This document shows positions 1 to 9,639 of a stretch of 53,494 bases of DNA, piece after piece. Within the stretch, counting starts at the first letter, position 1; each line of letters begins with the position of its first letter. Source of the DNA: Streptococcus massiliensis DSM 18628 (GTDB lineage Bacteria; Bacillota; Bacilli; Lactobacillales; Streptococcaceae); NCBI RefSeq assembly GCF_000380065.1, contig NZ_KB904409.1:1-53494 (forward strand), read 5' to 3'. The position numbers and the translations under genes are program-made. The notes under the pieces are model-generated. The model was not told the origin of the DNA. It ran no database searches and was given only the letters and a program-made list of their open reading frames with translations.

Positions 1-98
1 TCGCTTTTCATTATAGGTCTTATGGGACTTTTTTTCTACAACAAAATAGGCTCCATAATTCCTACAGTGGTTTTACCCACTACAGAAATTATAGAGCC
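1..98 (-). mobile_element. ISL3-family (IS1167-like) element, left end only
   Basis: The first 98 bases match the reverse complement of the IS end at 53227-53324 with 5 mismatches. They include the terminal GGCTCTATAATTTCTG sequence (inner edge at base 98) and the leader just ahead of the transposase start. The transposase would run leftwards out of the window. Bases 50-98 form a long imperfect hairpin, arms of about 23 bases around TTTTA, as in the other copy. The mismatches show that this is a separate copy and not the same element read twice. Confidence 0.8.
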
Positions 99-431
99 CA
101 ATAATGCGGCTGCCGCTCCTTTCAGCCTTGATTTAATAGCACTTTCATTTAAAGATGCATTTATTTCATCTATTTCAATTTGAGAACGAACAGGTTGATC
201 ACCTTCATTCACGTAAATACAACTTTCATCATGCTCGTCAAATTTATGCGTACTTAAATATACAGTTCCATCTCCTCTTCGATTATAAACTAATCTAGCA
301 TTACAGCTATCTGTTGGACAAAAGAGATGTTCTTTTATTTTTAGAAAATCTGACTTATTTGCAATCTCACTTAAACGTATAGAGTATATCCGTTTCCCTC
401 TCTGAACAACTCTTGCACTAGCAAATTTCAT
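36..431 (-). pseudogene. Unknown protein, 3' end replaced by IS insertion
   Basis: The frame gives 131 residues starting MKFASARVVQRGKR, with AGAAAGGA as ribosome binding site. Roughly the first 110 residues are native, with a Cys pair (CPTDSCN, about residues 38-44) and a later HDESC that could bind metal. Everything after the Ala-rich stretch near residue 110 (SVVGKTTVGIMEP and so on) is read out of the IS end at 1-98, so the original C-terminus is lost. The gene has its own promoter with a cre site. I do not recognise the family; a CoiA-like zinc-containing N-terminus is only a guess. Confidence 0.6.
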
Positions 432-469
432 ATTATATCCTTTCTAATAATTTTATATTTTACAAAACA

Positions 470-498
470 ATTATACTATGAAAGCGCTTTTATGTAAA
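470..498 (-). promoter_or_regulatory. Promoter with CcpA cre site in the spacer
   Basis: On the minus strand TTTACA (493-498), a 17 bp spacer and TATAAT (470-475) precede the truncated gene at 36-431. The spacer holds ATGAAAGCGCTTTTAT read on the plus strand (478-493), which fits the streptococcal cre consensus WTGAAARCGYTTT. CcpA bound here would block RNA polymerase, so the gene was probably glucose-repressed. Confidence 0.7.
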
Positions 499-513
499 TG
501 AAAAAACAATAAA

Positions 514-603
514 TTGAACTTCTACGAGGATACCAACGGGGCAGGCAATCTCCACGAACACAATGTACCGAGCTTTCTCGCTACAAGAAGTATAAAACAT
601 TAA
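514..603 (+). pseudogene. Fossil C-terminal coding fragment
   Basis: An open frame on the plus strand reads NFYEDTNGAGNLHEHNVPSF and ends at TAA 601-603, directly before a strong terminator hairpin. A stop codon lies just upstream and there is no credible start, so this looks like the tail of a deleted gene. The family is unknown. Confidence 0.3.
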
Positions 604-604
604 G

Positions 605-628
605 AAAAACGCAGACATCTGCGTTTTT
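605..628. terminator. Bidirectional terminator
   Basis: AAAAACGCAGA and TCTGCGTTTTT form a perfect stem with T-rich flanks on both strands. It ends the ecf operon on the minus strand and the fossil frame on the plus strand. Confidence 0.75.
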
Positions 629-631
629 GCT

Positions 632-736
632 TTATTCAAAACTATTTTTCTTTAGTTGGACAATCCTTTGCTTGTAAATCCAAGCAAAACGTCCTAAAAG
701 AAGGCCAGAAAGGTACGATAGCCAGCGAATGGACAT
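632..736 (-). CDS. Small hydrophobic protein, 34 aa, unknown
   Basis: ATG at 734-736 opens a 34-residue frame starting MSIRWLSYLSGLLLGRFAWI. A hydrophobic segment (residues 4-20) is followed by a basic tail (YKQRIVQLKKNSFE). The spacing to ecfT is 61 bp, a GGGA lies 7 bases upstream of the start, and the bidirectional terminator follows the stop, so it would be the last gene of the ecf transcript. The composition fits a one-helix membrane peptide, but it could equally be debris. No function is assigned. Confidence 0.35.
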   Translation of the reverse strand: MSIRWLSYLSGLLLGRFAWIYKQRIVQLKKNSFE

Positions 737-797
737 ATTTCTAATTCCCAATTATGATGAGAAAAACAAGGACTTGATACTTGGCTGGCTCCTTCCG

Positions 798-1634
798 CTA
801 TTTCCAAGGATTGTAAAAGCGGCTGCCATTGATGAAAAAGAGAGTAAGAGCAATTAGTAAAACAGCAAAGCCTAAAAGAGTCACTAGCTGGTCTGCTCGA
901 CCAAATTTTTGAGCAGTGTACCAAGTCCGTTTTTTGTGTTTACCAAAACGTCGCAACTCCATAGCTGTTGCAATGGTCTCAATCCGATCCAAAGAACTGA
1001 AAATCAGAGGAGTTATAATTTGTAAATTTCCCTTGATTCGCTGACTTAATTTAGCTTTTTTAGATAATTCCAGACCGCGTGCTTCTTGTGACATTTTAAT
1101 CATGTAAAATTCTTCTTGCAAGTCAGGAATGTAACGCAAGGTCAAACTGACTGAATAAGCAACCTTATAAGAAAGACCAATCTGATTGAGGCTAGCCGCA
1201 AACTGGCTTGGGTGCGTTGTTAGTAAGAAAATCAAAGCCAAAGGAATGGTACAAATATACTTAAGCAGAACATTTCCTAAATAAAAAAGTTCTTGACTAG
1301 TAATGCTGTATGCCCCCCAACCCTCAAGTAAAATCTGCTTGGACTGGTAAAGCCCTACTCCATAGTTAGGTGCAAAAAGATAAATCATCACAACATTGAG
1401 AAGAGCAAAAAAACTTGCTAGTAAGATCACAATGGATACCTGCTTAAATTTGATCCCAGAAAGGGTAAAAAGGGCTAGTGAACCTAAAGCAATAGCTAAA
1501 AGCAGGCGTGTGTCATAGCTCGTCATAGCTGCAATGGACACCAATAGGAAGAATAGCAATTTACTTGTTCCCGACAAACGGTGCAAAAAGCTATCACCCG
1601 CTTGGTAACCAATCATTTTTCGACTATCAAACAT
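798..1634 (-). CDS. ecfT: ECF transporter transmembrane subunit EcfT
   Basis: This is the 278-residue membrane coupling subunit of an energy-coupling-factor importer, which joins the ATPase to a substrate-binding S component. Four to six hydrophobic helices are visible (about residues 25-45, 45-62, 64-88, 115-140 and 248-270). The two cytoplasmic coupling motifs are present: SQEARGLEL near 182-190 and AMELRRFG near 224-231, where the second has R in place of the usual G. The start overlaps the stop of ecfA, so the two are translationally coupled. Substrate specificity is not set by this subunit. It is likely the module for the S components at 4260-4808 and perhaps 5738-6376. Confidence 0.85.
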   Translation of the reverse strand: MFDSRKMIGYQAGDSFLHRLSGTSKLLFFLLVSIAAMTSYDTRLLLAIALGSLALFTLSGIKFKQVSIVILLASFFALLNVVMIYLFAPNYGVGLYQSKQILLEGWGAYSITSQELFYLGNVLLKYICTIPLALIFLLTTHPSQFAASLNQIGLSYKVAYSVSLTLRYIPDLQEEFYMIKMSQEARGLELSKKAKLSQRIKGNLQIITPLIFSSLDRIETIATAMELRRFGKHKKRTWYTAQKFGRADQLVTLLGFAVLLIALTLFFINGSRFYNPWK

Positions 1635-3306
1635 GAGCTTCCTCCTTGCTCTTACGATAAAAGCGAGTTAAGGCTAAAGGATCTACTCGCAAACGTTCTG
1701 CCAGATGGAAAATAGAAGTTTCTTTCAAATTAGCCTTGGCAAGCAGAGCTGGATTGGTCAAGACTTCTAGTGGTGACTGATCTGCAATAATCTGACCATC
1801 AACCAAGACCAGAGCCCGATCTGAATAATCCAACATCAGTTGCATATCATGGGTAATCATGATAATGGTATGCCCCTTAGCATGCAAGTCATCTAAGAAA
1901 TTCATAATCTCTGTATAATTGCGTTGGTCTTGCCCTGCCGTTGGTTCATCCAAAAGGAGAATCTCTGGTCGCAAGACTAAAATAGAAGCAATAGTCACCC
2001 GCTTTTTCTGCCCGAAAGACAGGGCTGAAATTGGCCATTTCCGATAAGCATGAAGACCACAAGTTTTCAAAACTTCTTCTACCCGCGCCTCAATCTCGCT
2101 TTCAGAAACTCCCCGCAAGCGCAGACCTTTTGCAACCTCGTCAAAAATCATCGTTTCACTAATCATCTGATTGGGATTTTGCAAGACGTAACCAATTCGT
2201 TCTGCTCGCTCTTTAATCGAATCTCCTGCGATATCCTCTCCCTGCCAAGTCAAGCTACCAGTCGTTGGAACAAACTGACACAGGGCTTTGGCAAGGGTCG
2301 ATTTGCCTGCTCCGTTTTTGCCGACAATGGCAATGCGTTGCTTTTTGGGAATTGTCACATCAATACCTTTGAGAACCTCTTGGCTGCCGTAAGAAACCCT
2401 CAAATCTTTCACAACCAACAAGGGCTCGTCTGCCGCCAAAGCGCTCGCCTGCTGATTACGTTCTTCAAAAGCAATCCCTGTCAAGTCAATTTGATCCAAG
2501 TCTGCTAGATGATCTTGCTTTGTAACATTCATACCCAGCTGACGCAAAGTCGCCAGATAAAGTGGCTCACGAATACCATTTTCTGCTAATAAACTGGTTT
2601 TCAAAAGTGCGTCTGGCGTACCATTAAACAGAATTTGACCTTCATTGATGAGGATAATCCGATCAACAGGCCGATACAAAACATCTTCCAAACGGTGTTC
2701 AATAATAATTGTCGTTGTGCCCGCTTCTTTGTGCAGCTGATCAATCAAAGCGATAATGTCCTGCCCTGATTTGGGATCAAGATTTGCTAACGGCTCATCA
2801 AAAAGCAAAATTGGGCTCTCATCAATCAAAACACCCGCTAGACTGACCCGCTGCTTTTGTCCGCCCGACAAATCCTGCGGCCGATGCTGCAATAAATATC
2901 CTAAATCCAATTTTTCAGCCCAGAGCGCCACTTTTTCACGCATAGTTGTTAGTTCTTCAACGTCATTTTCCAGTGCAAAGGCAACATCTTCAGCTACAGT
3001 CAAGCCAATAAACTGACCGTCTGTATCCTGAAGAACAGTACTGACCAGATTGGACTTGTCATAAATAGAAAGTTCAAAAGCTTCCTGACCTGCAATCGTC
3101 AAACTCCCTGACTGTTTACCAGGGTAAATTGAGGGAATAATTCCATTTAGACACTGGCCAAGCGTTGACTTTCCTGAACCGGAAGGTCCGATGATGAGCA
3201 CCTTTTCTCCCTCATAGATCGTCAAATCCAAATTTTTCAAGGTTGGTTCTGTCTGTGCTTGATACTGAAAACTAAAATTTTTGCATTCAATCATTGCTTG
3301 TTTCAT
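1627..3306 (-). CDS. ECF transporter ATPase, two fused ABC domains
   Basis: The 559-residue protein holds two complete CbiO-type ATPase domains. The first has Walker [10 protein letters not shown] (40-48), signature LSGGQKQR (146-153) and Walker B ILLFDEP. The second has GKNGAGKST (329-337), signature LSFGQKKR (429-436) and ILLLDEP. It therefore supplies both ATPase halves of the ECF complex from one chain, like YkoD, unlike the separate EcfA1/EcfA2 pair of the general module. ATG at 3304-3306 was chosen; a GTG three codons upstream is possible. It follows the phosphorylase stop by about 10 bases and overlaps ecfT, so it is part of one operon. Confidence 0.88.
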   Translation of the reverse strand: MKQAMIECKNFSFQYQAQTEPTLKNLDLTIYEGEKVLIIGPSGSGKSTLGQCLNGIIPSIYPGKQSGSLTIAGQEAFELSIYDKSNLVSTVLQDTDGQFIGLTVAEDVAFALENDVEELTTMREKVALWAEKLDLGYLLQHRPQDLSGGQKQRVSLAGVLIDESPILLFDEPLANLDPKSGQDIIALIDQLHKEAGTTTIIIEHRLEDVLYRPVDRIILINEGQILFNGTPDALLKTSLLAENGIREPLYLATLRQLGMNVTKQDHLADLDQIDLTGIAFEERNQQASALAADEPLLVVKDLRVSYGSQEVLKGIDVTIPKKQRIAIVGKNGAGKSTLAKALCQFVPTTGSLTWQGEDIAGDSIKERAERIGYVLQNPNQMISETMIFDEVAKGLRLRGVSESEIEARVEEVLKTCGLHAYRKWPISALSFGQKKRVTIASILVLRPEILLLDEPTAGQDQRNYTEIMNFLDDLHAKGHTIIMITHDMQLMLDYSDRALVLVDGQIIADQSPLEVLTNPALLAKANLKETSIFHLAERLRVDPLALTRFYRKSKEEAHV

Positions 3307-3316
3307 TTTTATCACT

Positions 3317-4078
3317 CTATAAACGCTGCGCTACCGCTAGGGCAATTGCTGCAACCTTATCCTTTTCATCCAAATCTGCATCATTACCAAGACTGCGTGG
3401 ATCCCATTTTTCCTCTGATAAGTGGTCTGCTGCATAAAAGAACTGGCACAGGCTTACTTCACGGAAAGCCGCCCAAGCAACCATGGCTGCACATTCCATA
3501 TCCACACAAACAGCTCCTGCTTCCTTCCTACGATTGAGCTTGTCAATCGTTTCACGATAAATACCGTCTGTTGTCCAGACCTTACCCTGACTATGAGAAA
3601 TTTTTTCCTCATTGAGAAAATCCAATAAAACTTGTTGAGCAGCTTGATTCAGCAGCAACTCATTTCCTGCCGGAGCATAATGAAAACTTGTTCCTTCGTC
3701 TCGCAAGGCGGCAGTCGGCACAATAACTGAAGTCGCAGCAATCGCTTCATTCAATACACCGCATGTCCCAAAAAGCACCAGCTTCTGCATTCCCATAGCC
3801 GCCAAATCTTCAGCAATAGCTACACAAGCAGAAGCTCCAACTGGTGAGTTGTAAAGCGCAATGGACTGCCCATCCAGAAGCACCTCATAAACAGGAATTT
3901 CAATATTTGCCATACTGGTTCGTGCAATCTCACGATGAGAAAAACCTGCAAGGATTCTAGCAAAAGTTTCACGCGCAAAGCAGGAAACTGCTACCATAGG
4001 AAAATCTTTAAGCGACTCAATCAAATCTTCTGGATTAATAATAGCTTTTATCGTTTCTTCAAATTCAGTTAATAGCAT
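3317..4078 (-). CDS. Purine/uridine-type nucleoside phosphorylase
   Basis: This 253-residue protein belongs to the PNP_UDP_1 family, which splits nucleosides with phosphate into base and ribose-1-phosphate. Seen are the phosphate/ribose region LFGTCGVL (near 100), TDGIYRET, and the family's VDMECAAM with the conserved Met-Glu pair that contacts ribose. ATG at 4076-4078 is preceded by GTGAGGACGGGT, a good ribosome binding site, so it is preferred over a GTG four codons upstream. It is first in the operon with the ECF ATPase and EcfT, which suggests that the importer brings in a nucleoside-like substrate. Whether it prefers purine or pyrimidine nucleosides cannot be read from the sequence. Confidence 0.8.
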   Translation of the reverse strand: MLLTEFEETIKAIINPEDLIESLKDFPMVAVSCFARETFARILAGFSHREIARTSMANIEIPVYEVLLDGQSIALYNSPVGASACVAIAEDLAAMGMQKLVLFGTCGVLNEAIAATSVIVPTAALRDEGTSFHYAPAGNELLLNQAAQQVLLDFLNEEKISHSQGKVWTTDGIYRETIDKLNRRKEAGAVCVDMECAAMVAWAAFREVSLCQFFYAADHLSEEKWDPRSLGNDADLDEKDKVAAIALAVAQRL

Positions 4079-4106
4079 ACCCGTCCTCACTCCAGTTTGT
4101 CTCTCT

Positions 4107-4112
4107 ATTGTA
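4107..4112 (-). promoter_or_regulatory. Extended -10 promoter of the phosphorylase-ecf operon
   Basis: TATGGTACAAT on the minus strand gives a TACAAT -10 with the extended TG motif; no good -35 is visible. It lies about 30 bp upstream of the ATG and downstream of the terminator that ends the preceding operon. Confidence 0.5.
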
Positions 4113-4223
4113 CCATAAAAGACGAAGTTCCTCCCCTCACTGTCTACATTTTCTAACTAACACTCGTTATAGTCTACACTTATAACTCTTGTTTTGGAGC
4201 ATTTTAGTTGATAAAAGCAAAAT

Positions 4224-4250
4224 AAAAAGCCAACTGAAGTTGACTTTTTT
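4224..4250 (-). terminator. Rho-independent terminator after the UPF0397 gene
   Basis: On the minus strand AAGTCAACT, a short loop and AGTTGGCTT are followed by a T run. It separates the upstream S-component/SAM hydrolase transcript from the phosphorylase-ecf operon, though read-through is possible. Confidence 0.75.
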
Positions 4251-4259
4251 CATAAAACA

Positions 4260-4808
4260 CTAATCTTTTTTCAAACTGCCTGCCTTGGTGCGACTACCTG
4301 CATAAACAACAAGAAGTAGCGTTCCTGCAATCCCAACAACCAAGGAATTAGCAACTGTTGACCAGATACCTTGGGCAAAGACTTTAGCAGGTGCTTCTGA
4401 GTAAATAAGAATATCTCCAAGCGGCGCAATGATTCCCCAACCAATAGCATTGGCTACAACTTGTAAAACATTAAAACGCAGGATGTCTTTGCGAGCAAAA
4501 ATTCCTTCTTCAATTTTGAATTGTTTACGAGCCAGACCGATAACTAAACCAAAAACTCCTGATACTAAAACCCATGACCACCACGGACTACCAAATTGAA
4601 TTGCGTCTTTCAAAGCATGCCCGATAAAGCCAATCAGAAAACCAACAACAGGTCCGAAAAGTAGGCTAAAAAGAGCTTGTAAAGCATACTGCAACTGCAC
4701 GCTCGTATTTGGAATTGGTAGGGGAATATTTACCAAAATCCCGATGATGACAAAGAGGGCCGCTCCAATCCCTGTTGCTACTACATTTTTTATTGAAGTA
4801 TTTTTCAT
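4260..4808 (-). CDS. ECF S component, UPF0397 family
   Basis: This 182-residue integral membrane protein has about five to six helices. It resembles the UPF0397 / PF07155 family, the substrate-capture subunits of ECF importers. The N-terminal region [19 protein letters not shown] and the following [14 protein letters not shown] are typical. UPF0397 proteins are often labelled riboflavin-type S components by automated annotation, but neighbours here (SAM hydrolase, nucleoside phosphorylase, methionine importer) argue for a nucleoside or methionine-linked substrate (inference). It is 18 bp downstream of the SAM hydrolase gene, has an AAAGGAGATATC ribosome binding site, and is followed by a terminator. 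Confidence 0.8.
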   Translation of the reverse strand: MKNTSIKNVVATGIGAALFVIIGILVNIPLPIPNTSVQLQYALQALFSLLFGPVVGFLIGFIGHALKDAIQFGSPWWSWVLVSGVFGLVIGLARKQFKIEEGIFARKDILRFNVLQVVANAIGWGIIAPLGDILIYSEAPAKVFAQGIWSTVANSLVVGIAGTLLLVVYAGSRTKAGSLKKD

Positions 4809-4826
4809 GATATCTCCTTTTAATTT

Positions 4827-5666
4827 TTAAACACGTTTGATTTCAATCCGCCATTGCTGGCCGACACCAACATTATAGGCCTTAGCAAAGGATCCTTGGT
4901 TAATGGCAAGACCGACTCGATAAACCGAATTGATGTAAAGAATTGGCTGACCAATCCGTACATCGGCAAAAGATTTTCCATAAGTGATCTGGTTTTGATA
5001 AACCAGCATGTCTCCATTATAAATGGTTACTTCAAAACGTTGACCAAACTCTGGAGATAGAGTGTTAAATTCCTCGCGCGTGATAGATGTCCAGAGTGAC
5101 CCAAAACGCACATCAAGAATGTCAATTGCCCCTTGAACAAAGCCTGCTCCAACTACCGTCTCTACGACAGGAAGCTCCACAATATCTGCCACACTTAGCT
5201 CAGGTCCTACCTCTTCAAAGCTAATATGTCCACTGGCTAGTTTGGCCCCTGTATAAGCATAGACATCTCTCCCGTGGAAGGTATAGGAATGTTCTGTATT
5301 CTTACGGCGGTTGACCACCTCAGAAATTTCCCTTACCGCAACTATTCCGACATGTTTTTTGATGTAGGATAAGGTTCCGTTATCAGGAGTAACGATGTAT
5401 TGGTTGTTCTTAGTCTTTGCGACAACGCTTTTTCGTTTAGAACCAACACCGGGATCTACGACGGAAACAAAAACAGTATCACTCGGCCAATAGTTAATGG
5501 TCTGAAAAAGACGGTAACTCGCTTCAAAGATATTGTAGGGTGTAATATCATGAGTTAAATGATGGATGTCTAGCTCCGGTGCCTCAAGCTTAGCAACACC
5601 AACCATGGCAGATACTGCGCCATCCACCAGACCAAAGTCCGATTGCAAGACAAGTAAGTTATTCAT
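4827..5666 (-). CDS. S-adenosyl-L-methionine hydrolase (DUF62 family)
   Basis: The 279-residue protein belongs to the SAM hydroxide adenosyltransferase family, which uses water to split SAM into adenosine and methionine. Family motifs are in order: SDFG (9-12), DPGVG (71-75), TPDNGTL (93-99) and FHGRD (130-134), with the Asp/Arg/His residues used to activate water. Length is normal for the family. It is followed 18 bp later by an S component. The neighbouring phosphorylase could take the adenosine produced, and the MetNPQ genes upstream fit a methionine context. A halogenase would need a different active-site loop, and I see no sign of one. Confidence 0.85.
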   Translation of the reverse strand: MNNLLVLQSDFGLVDGAVSAMVGVAKLEAPELDIHHLTHDITPYNIFEASYRLFQTINYWPSDTVFVSVVDPGVGSKRKSVVAKTKNNQYIVTPDNGTLSYIKKHVGIVAVREISEVVNRRKNTEHSYTFHGRDVYAYTGAKLASGHISFEEVGPELSVADIVELPVVETVVGAGFVQGAIDILDVRFGSLWTSITREEFNTLSPEFGQRFEVTIYNGDMLVYQNQITYGKSFADVRIGQPILYINSVYRVGLAINQGSFAKAYNVGVGQQWRIEIKRV

Positions 5667-5737
5667 TCATTCTCCTTTCTTCTAGGTACACGATAATAGT
5701 TTCTTCTATAGCCAACTCAACTTTTATATGAGAACCA

Positions 5738-6376
5738 CTACTTTTGTTTCAAATATTTTTCATTCACCCAACTACCAAGGAAGGCTCCCAGCGCCGCACC
5801 CGCAATGACTGTGAAAATAAACCAAGAAATAGTAAAGCCATCTGCTGGCAGCAAGACACGATTGATATAATCAGAGGATTTCCCACGAGCAACTAAAGCT
5901 GCTACGTACTGAGAGCGAGCAAGCCACATCAGAAAAATTGGTCCCGTTGTTACAAAGCCAAACAGCAAGAAAGATAAGTTATTGCTGGTCTTATTAATGT
6001 AATTCCCCCGTTTAGCCATAAGATCCGCTAACAGACCAAAGAGAAGTCCTGGCACAAAGGCTAGTGCGATATGCCCAGTCAAGAGGAAAAATCCACCCAT
6101 CATGACACCAACTAAGGTGATCATCCCAAATTGCCGGATACGTGACAAGAAATAAAAGTAAATCAAACCACCAAAAACTCCGGTCAACGCTGGCGCATAA
6201 AACATAACTCCCGACTTATCAATAAAACGGTTCACCAAAACGCCCAATCCCATACATAAAAAGTAGAGCACTGCAAATAAAAATGTCTGCTTGATTTTAT
6301 TAAACATAAATTGCTTTATCATTCTCCCATTTTCATATTCTAATTCCCAATCATTATACCATTTGTAAGAACTCAT
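5738..6376 (-). CDS. ECF S component-like membrane protein (MptD / Trep_Strep family)
   Basis: About six hydrophobic helices are visible in 212 residues. The protein fits the Trep_Strep conserved membrane family (TIGR02185), considered an S component of ECF importers. The start is uncertain. ATG 6376 has AAAGGA nine bases upstream and follows the metP stop by 15 bp. However, a near-perfect promoter (TTTACA, 17 bp, TATAAT at 6353-6381) overlaps that start, so a transcript from it would use ATG 6322 or 6307 (MFNKIKQTFLF), where the membrane domain begins. It probably works with an ECF module, perhaps the one at 798-3306. Confidence 0.7.
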   Translation of the reverse strand: MSSYKWYNDWELEYENGRMIKQFMFNKIKQTFLFAVLYFLCMGLGVLVNRFIDKSGVMFYAPALTGVFGGLIYFYFLSRIRQFGMITLVGVMMGGFFLLTGHIALAFVPGLLFGLLADLMAKRGNYINKTSNNLSFLLFGFVTTGPIFLMWLARSQYVAALVARGKSSDYINRVLLPADGFTISWFIFTVIAGAALGAFLGSWVNEKYLKQK

Positions 6377-6381
6377 GTAAA
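6353..6381 (-). promoter_or_regulatory. Promoter between metP and the S-component gene
   Basis: TTTACA (6376-6381), 17 bp spacer and TATAAT (6353-6358) on the minus strand. It would let the S component, SAM hydrolase and UPF0397 genes be transcribed separately from the Met-box-controlled genes upstream. Confidence 0.6.
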
Positions 6382-6391
6382 CGAATCCTTT

Positions 6392-7084
6392 TTACTTATG
6401 ACTTAACTTTCGGGTTAAAAAGTCTCCTGTAAATTGAATTAGGAAAATAATAATGATGATAATTAGAGTGGCTAAAATGGTTACGTCATGATTATAGCGA
6501 TTAAAGCCATAAGAAATGGCGACATTCCCGATTCCTCCGGCTCCAACAGCACCTGCCATGGCCGTTTCGCCCACAAGGGAAATCAAGGTCACAGTTGTTA
6601 CACGAATCAAATCAGGTAAACCTTCACTGAGATAAACTCCGACGATATCGCCAAAAGTTGCACCACTCGCTTGTGCCGCTTCAATCACACCGCTATCCAA
6701 TTCTGCCAGAACCACCTGCACTTGACGTGCAAAAAAAGCAAAAACGGCAAAAGACAGTGGCACTAAAGCAGCATTAGGTCCAATACCCGTTCCCACTATC
6801 ATATGTGAAAATGGTGATAGTACAGCTAGTAAGATGATAAAGGGAATTGCACGGAAAATAGAGGTCACCTTGTCCAAAATCCAGAAAACCACTTTATTTT
6901 CTAAAACGCCCCCTGGAGCAGTCAAAACAAGAAAGAGACCTGCTACTAAGCCTAAGAACCCTCCAATGACAAAGGAAATGACTGTCATGTATAGGGTCAA
7001 ATAGATAGCCGTTCCCCAACCTGCTTGACCTGCCCAACCCATTCGATAAACATTAGGCAAATACGTTTTAATCAACTCTAACAT
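6392..7084 (-). CDS. metP: Methionine ABC transporter permease
   Basis: This 230-residue permease of the MetI type forms the membrane channel of the D/L-methionine importer with MetN and MetQ. Five hydrophobic helices are visible, and the EAA-type loop is ASGATFGDIVGVYLSEGLP (about 135-155). ATG at 7082-7084 is taken because AAGGAGG sits directly ahead of it; the frame is open further upstream into metN but without a start signal. Spacing to the metN stop is 1 bp. The order metQ, peptidase, metN, metP matches the pneumococcal arrangement that I recall. Confidence 0.9.
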   Translation of the reverse strand: MLELIKTYLPNVYRMGWAGQAGWGTAIYLTLYMTVISFVIGGFLGLVAGLFLVLTAPGGVLENKVVFWILDKVTSIFRAIPFIILLAVLSPFSHMIVGTGIGPNAALVPLSFAVFAFFARQVQVVLAELDSGVIEAAQASGATFGDIVGVYLSEGLPDLIRVTTVTLISLVGETAMAGAVGAGGIGNVAISYGFNRYNHDVTILATLIIIIIIFLIQFTGDFLTRKLSHK

Positions 7085-7085
7085 G

Positions 7086-8150
7086 TTAGGCACCTCCTTT
7101 AAGAACTTTAAGCGTAACTCCAGCTTCATTCAATCCCGCCTGAGCAGCTAAAAGCTGCTCACTATTTCCTGACAAAATAACGACGAGCTCGCCTACAGGT
7201 GTGTGTTCTAGGATTTCAATATTACCAAAGAGAATATTAGCCGATACGCCATAGTTCTTGTACAAATCATTGATAATTGCCGTATCGGTCGCTGAACCTG
7301 CATATTTTAGATGAGCCAAGATACTATTTTCTGGCAAATTCTTGACAATATCCTGCTGGTAAATCTTCACTAGGGCTTCATCGATTCCTGTTGCTGTTGT
7401 GATAAAGTCCTGTGTCAGCTCCTCACGAGGATTTGAAAAGATGTCCAAAACCGATCCTTCTTCAATCAAACTTCCGTCTTGCATAACCGCCACACGATTG
7501 GCAATATCTTTGACAATCTGCATTTCATGAGTGATAAGAACGATAGTCAAGCCCAACTTTTGGTTTAATTCTTGCAAGAGCGCCAAGATCTGCTTGGTTG
7601 TTTTCGGATCAAGCGCTGAAGTTGCCTCATCTGAAATGAGAATTTTAGGATCGTTGGCTAACGCACGCGCAATCGCCACACGCTGTTTTTGTCCACCTGA
7701 AAGTTGAGAAGGATAGTTATCTGCTCGGTCAGAAAGTCCAACCAAATCTAACAGTTCTGTCACCTTCTGTTCTTTCTCTTCTGAAGTTAGATTCGCATGC
7801 TTAAGAGCAAAATACACATTTTCTTTAGCTGTTTTTTGACTCATTAGGTTAAAGTGTTGAAAAATCATGCCAATATCACGGCGTTTTTGACGTAATTGCT
7901 CAGCTGACAACTGAACGCGCCCTTGGTCAAAGATCACGTCTCCATCTACCGTAATCGTTCCAGCTGTCGGCACTTGTAGCAAATTCACCACACGAACAAG
8001 GGTGGACTTCCCAGCTCCAGAATAACCAACAATTCCGTAAATGTCTCCTGCATTGATATGAATGCTTGTGTCTTTGACCGCTTGAATCTGACGTTTTTTC
8101 TGCTGAAAAGTCACATCAATGTGCTCCAGCTTGATTATTTCCTTACTCAT
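7086..8150 (-). CDS. metN: Methionine ABC transporter ATPase
   Basis: The protein has 354 residues. The ATPase domain carries Walker A GYSGAGKS (42-49), signature LSGGQKQR (150-157), Walker B ILISDEAT and the switch His in LITHEM. The C-terminal ~85 residues form a NIL/ACT-like domain ([22 protein letters not shown]), which in MetN binds methionine and inhibits transport when the cell has enough. The start overlaps the 3' end of the M20 peptidase gene by 8 bp. Confidence 0.93.
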   Translation of the reverse strand: MSKEIIKLEHIDVTFQQKKRQIQAVKDTSIHINAGDIYGIVGYSGAGKSTLVRVVNLLQVPTAGTITVDGDVIFDQGRVQLSAEQLRQKRRDIGMIFQHFNLMSQKTAKENVYFALKHANLTSEEKEQKVTELLDLVGLSDRADNYPSQLSGGQKQRVAIARALANDPKILISDEATSALDPKTTKQILALLQELNQKLGLTIVLITHEMQIVKDIANRVAVMQDGSLIEEGSVLDIFSNPREELTQDFITTATGIDEALVKIYQQDIVKNLPENSILAHLKYAGSATDTAIINDLYKNYGVSANILFGNIEILEHTPVGELVVILSGNSEQLLAAQAGLNEAGVTLKVLKGGA

Positions 8151-9516
8151 AACTTGTTATTAACTCCTTGATTAGTTCAACATGGGTGTAGTAGTCCGCA
8201 ATGCGGACATTCTCATCACCACCATGATCTCGGCTATTTGCGTTGCCCATACCAAAGGCAGCGATCGGCACTTTCAAAGCTTCAAAAACCGTATGCATAG
8301 GTCCTGTCCCTGCTGTCGTTGGCAGGACCGCTACACCTGCTGGATAAAAGTTCTTGGCTAACTCAATCACATTTAAAATAGAAGGGGCGCTCATATCACT
8401 TCGATAACTCATTTCGCCTAAGGTATAGATGAGTTCCACTTTTTCAAAGCCGTTTTTATCTAATTGCTGACGCAACTTAGCTAAAACATCCTGTGGCTCT
8501 AAACCTGGAACTAAGCGCATTTCCATTTTGGCTCTTGCTTCTGCCGGCAAAATCGTTTTTACACCTTGACCTTGGTAGCCCGTGCTCATACCTTCGATAT
8601 TCAAAGCAGGTTCAAAATAAAATCGACGAAGAAAATCTGCACGTTCAGCTGACAACAGTGGTAAGTCCAAGCCATAAATCGCCTGGGATTCTTCCGGTCC
8701 ACTCTTAACATATTTTTCAACTAAGGCCAACTCACGCTCATTGGGCTCTTCAATCTGTTCATAGAGACCATCAATCAGGATTTTCCCATTGTCATCTCGC
8801 AGGCTAGAGATAGCATTTATCAGGTACCATGAAGCACTGTCAATAACACCACCGAAACTCGAATGAATATCCACCTCTGCGCTCTTCGCTTTCATATCAA
8901 AGGTGATGATTCCTTTGTTTCCACCAGAAATTTCCAGACGCCCCAAAGCATCTGTCCTTCCCTGCTCCCAGACTAGCAGATCTGCTCCACGTAAATGTTT
9001 CTTATGCTTGGCTAAGTATTTATCCAGATCTGTCGAAGCAGACTCCTCGGCCCCCTCCATGATAAAAGTGATATTGACAGGTAGATCACCTTTTTCTTTT
9101 ATGTATTTACGGACGGCTGTCAGACGAGCTGTGATATGCCCTTTATCATCGTCAACCCCGCGACCATACATGACTCCGTAGTGAACTGATAAAGTAAATG
9201 GGTCTTCTGTCCACGGCTGATCGCTATCAGCTGGCACCGTATCATAGTGGTTATAGAAAATGACCGTTTTAGCTGTAGGATTAGAACTTTTAAACTCTGC
9301 AATCACAAAAGGTGCTGTGTAACTCTCATCAATATGCACCGTCGCGCCAGCCGCTGTAAAAATCTCACCTAGATAATGAGCAACCTCAGTCAAGCCTACT
9401 TGTTGAGCGAAAACAGATTTTTTAGAAATCAAGGTACGCAGCACTTCAAAATAATGCTGGGCAACCTCATCGCTTTCAAACTTTTTGATTTGCTCTTGCT
9501 CTGTTGAAAAAGCCAT
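8143..9516 (-). CDS. M20 family metallopeptidase (dipeptidase-like)
   Basis: This 457-residue zinc peptidase is of the ArgE/DapE/carnosinase group. Metal and catalytic residues are visible: NHYDT (His90, Asp92), GRGVDDDKG (Asp122), EGAEES (catalytic and metal Glu, 154-159), the dimerisation-domain region DIHSSFGG, and C-terminal [11 protein letters not shown]. It is embedded between metQ and metN, the same place as in pneumococcus, so it may release methionine from imported peptides or acylated forms (inference). The true substrate is unknown. Confidence 0.85.
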   Translation of the reverse strand: MAFSTEQEQIKKFESDEVAQHYFEVLRTLISKKSVFAQQVGLTEVAHYLGEIFTAAGATVHIDESYTAPFVIAEFKSSNPTAKTVIFYNHYDTVPADSDQPWTEDPFTLSVHYGVMYGRGVDDDKGHITARLTAVRKYIKEKGDLPVNITFIMEGAEESASTDLDKYLAKHKKHLRGADLLVWEQGRTDALGRLEISGGNKGIITFDMKAKSAEVDIHSSFGGVIDSASWYLINAISSLRDDNGKILIDGLYEQIEEPNERELALVEKYVKSGPEESQAIYGLDLPLLSAERADFLRRFYFEPALNIEGMSTGYQGQGVKTILPAEARAKMEMRLVPGLEPQDVLAKLRQQLDKNGFEKVELIYTLGEMSYRSDMSAPSILNVIELAKNFYPAGVAVLPTTAGTGPMHTVFEALKVPIAAFGMGNANSRDHGGDENVRIADYYTHVELIKELITSYE

Positions 9517-9639
9517 AACTTCTCTCTTTCTACTTGCCTGCTATTTTATAGCAAAAGTGGAGCTGAAACGCAGACGCCCAGCTCCGATTATATTTCAAAA
9601 TTTTTATACCTTACAAAACTAAGTTCGAGCTAAATTCTA

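Noticed and set aside
6322-6376. Deciding firmly between ATG 6376 and ATG 6322 for the S-component gene
   Set aside because: The ribosome binding site favours the first, the promoter favours the second. I kept the longer one and recorded the doubt.
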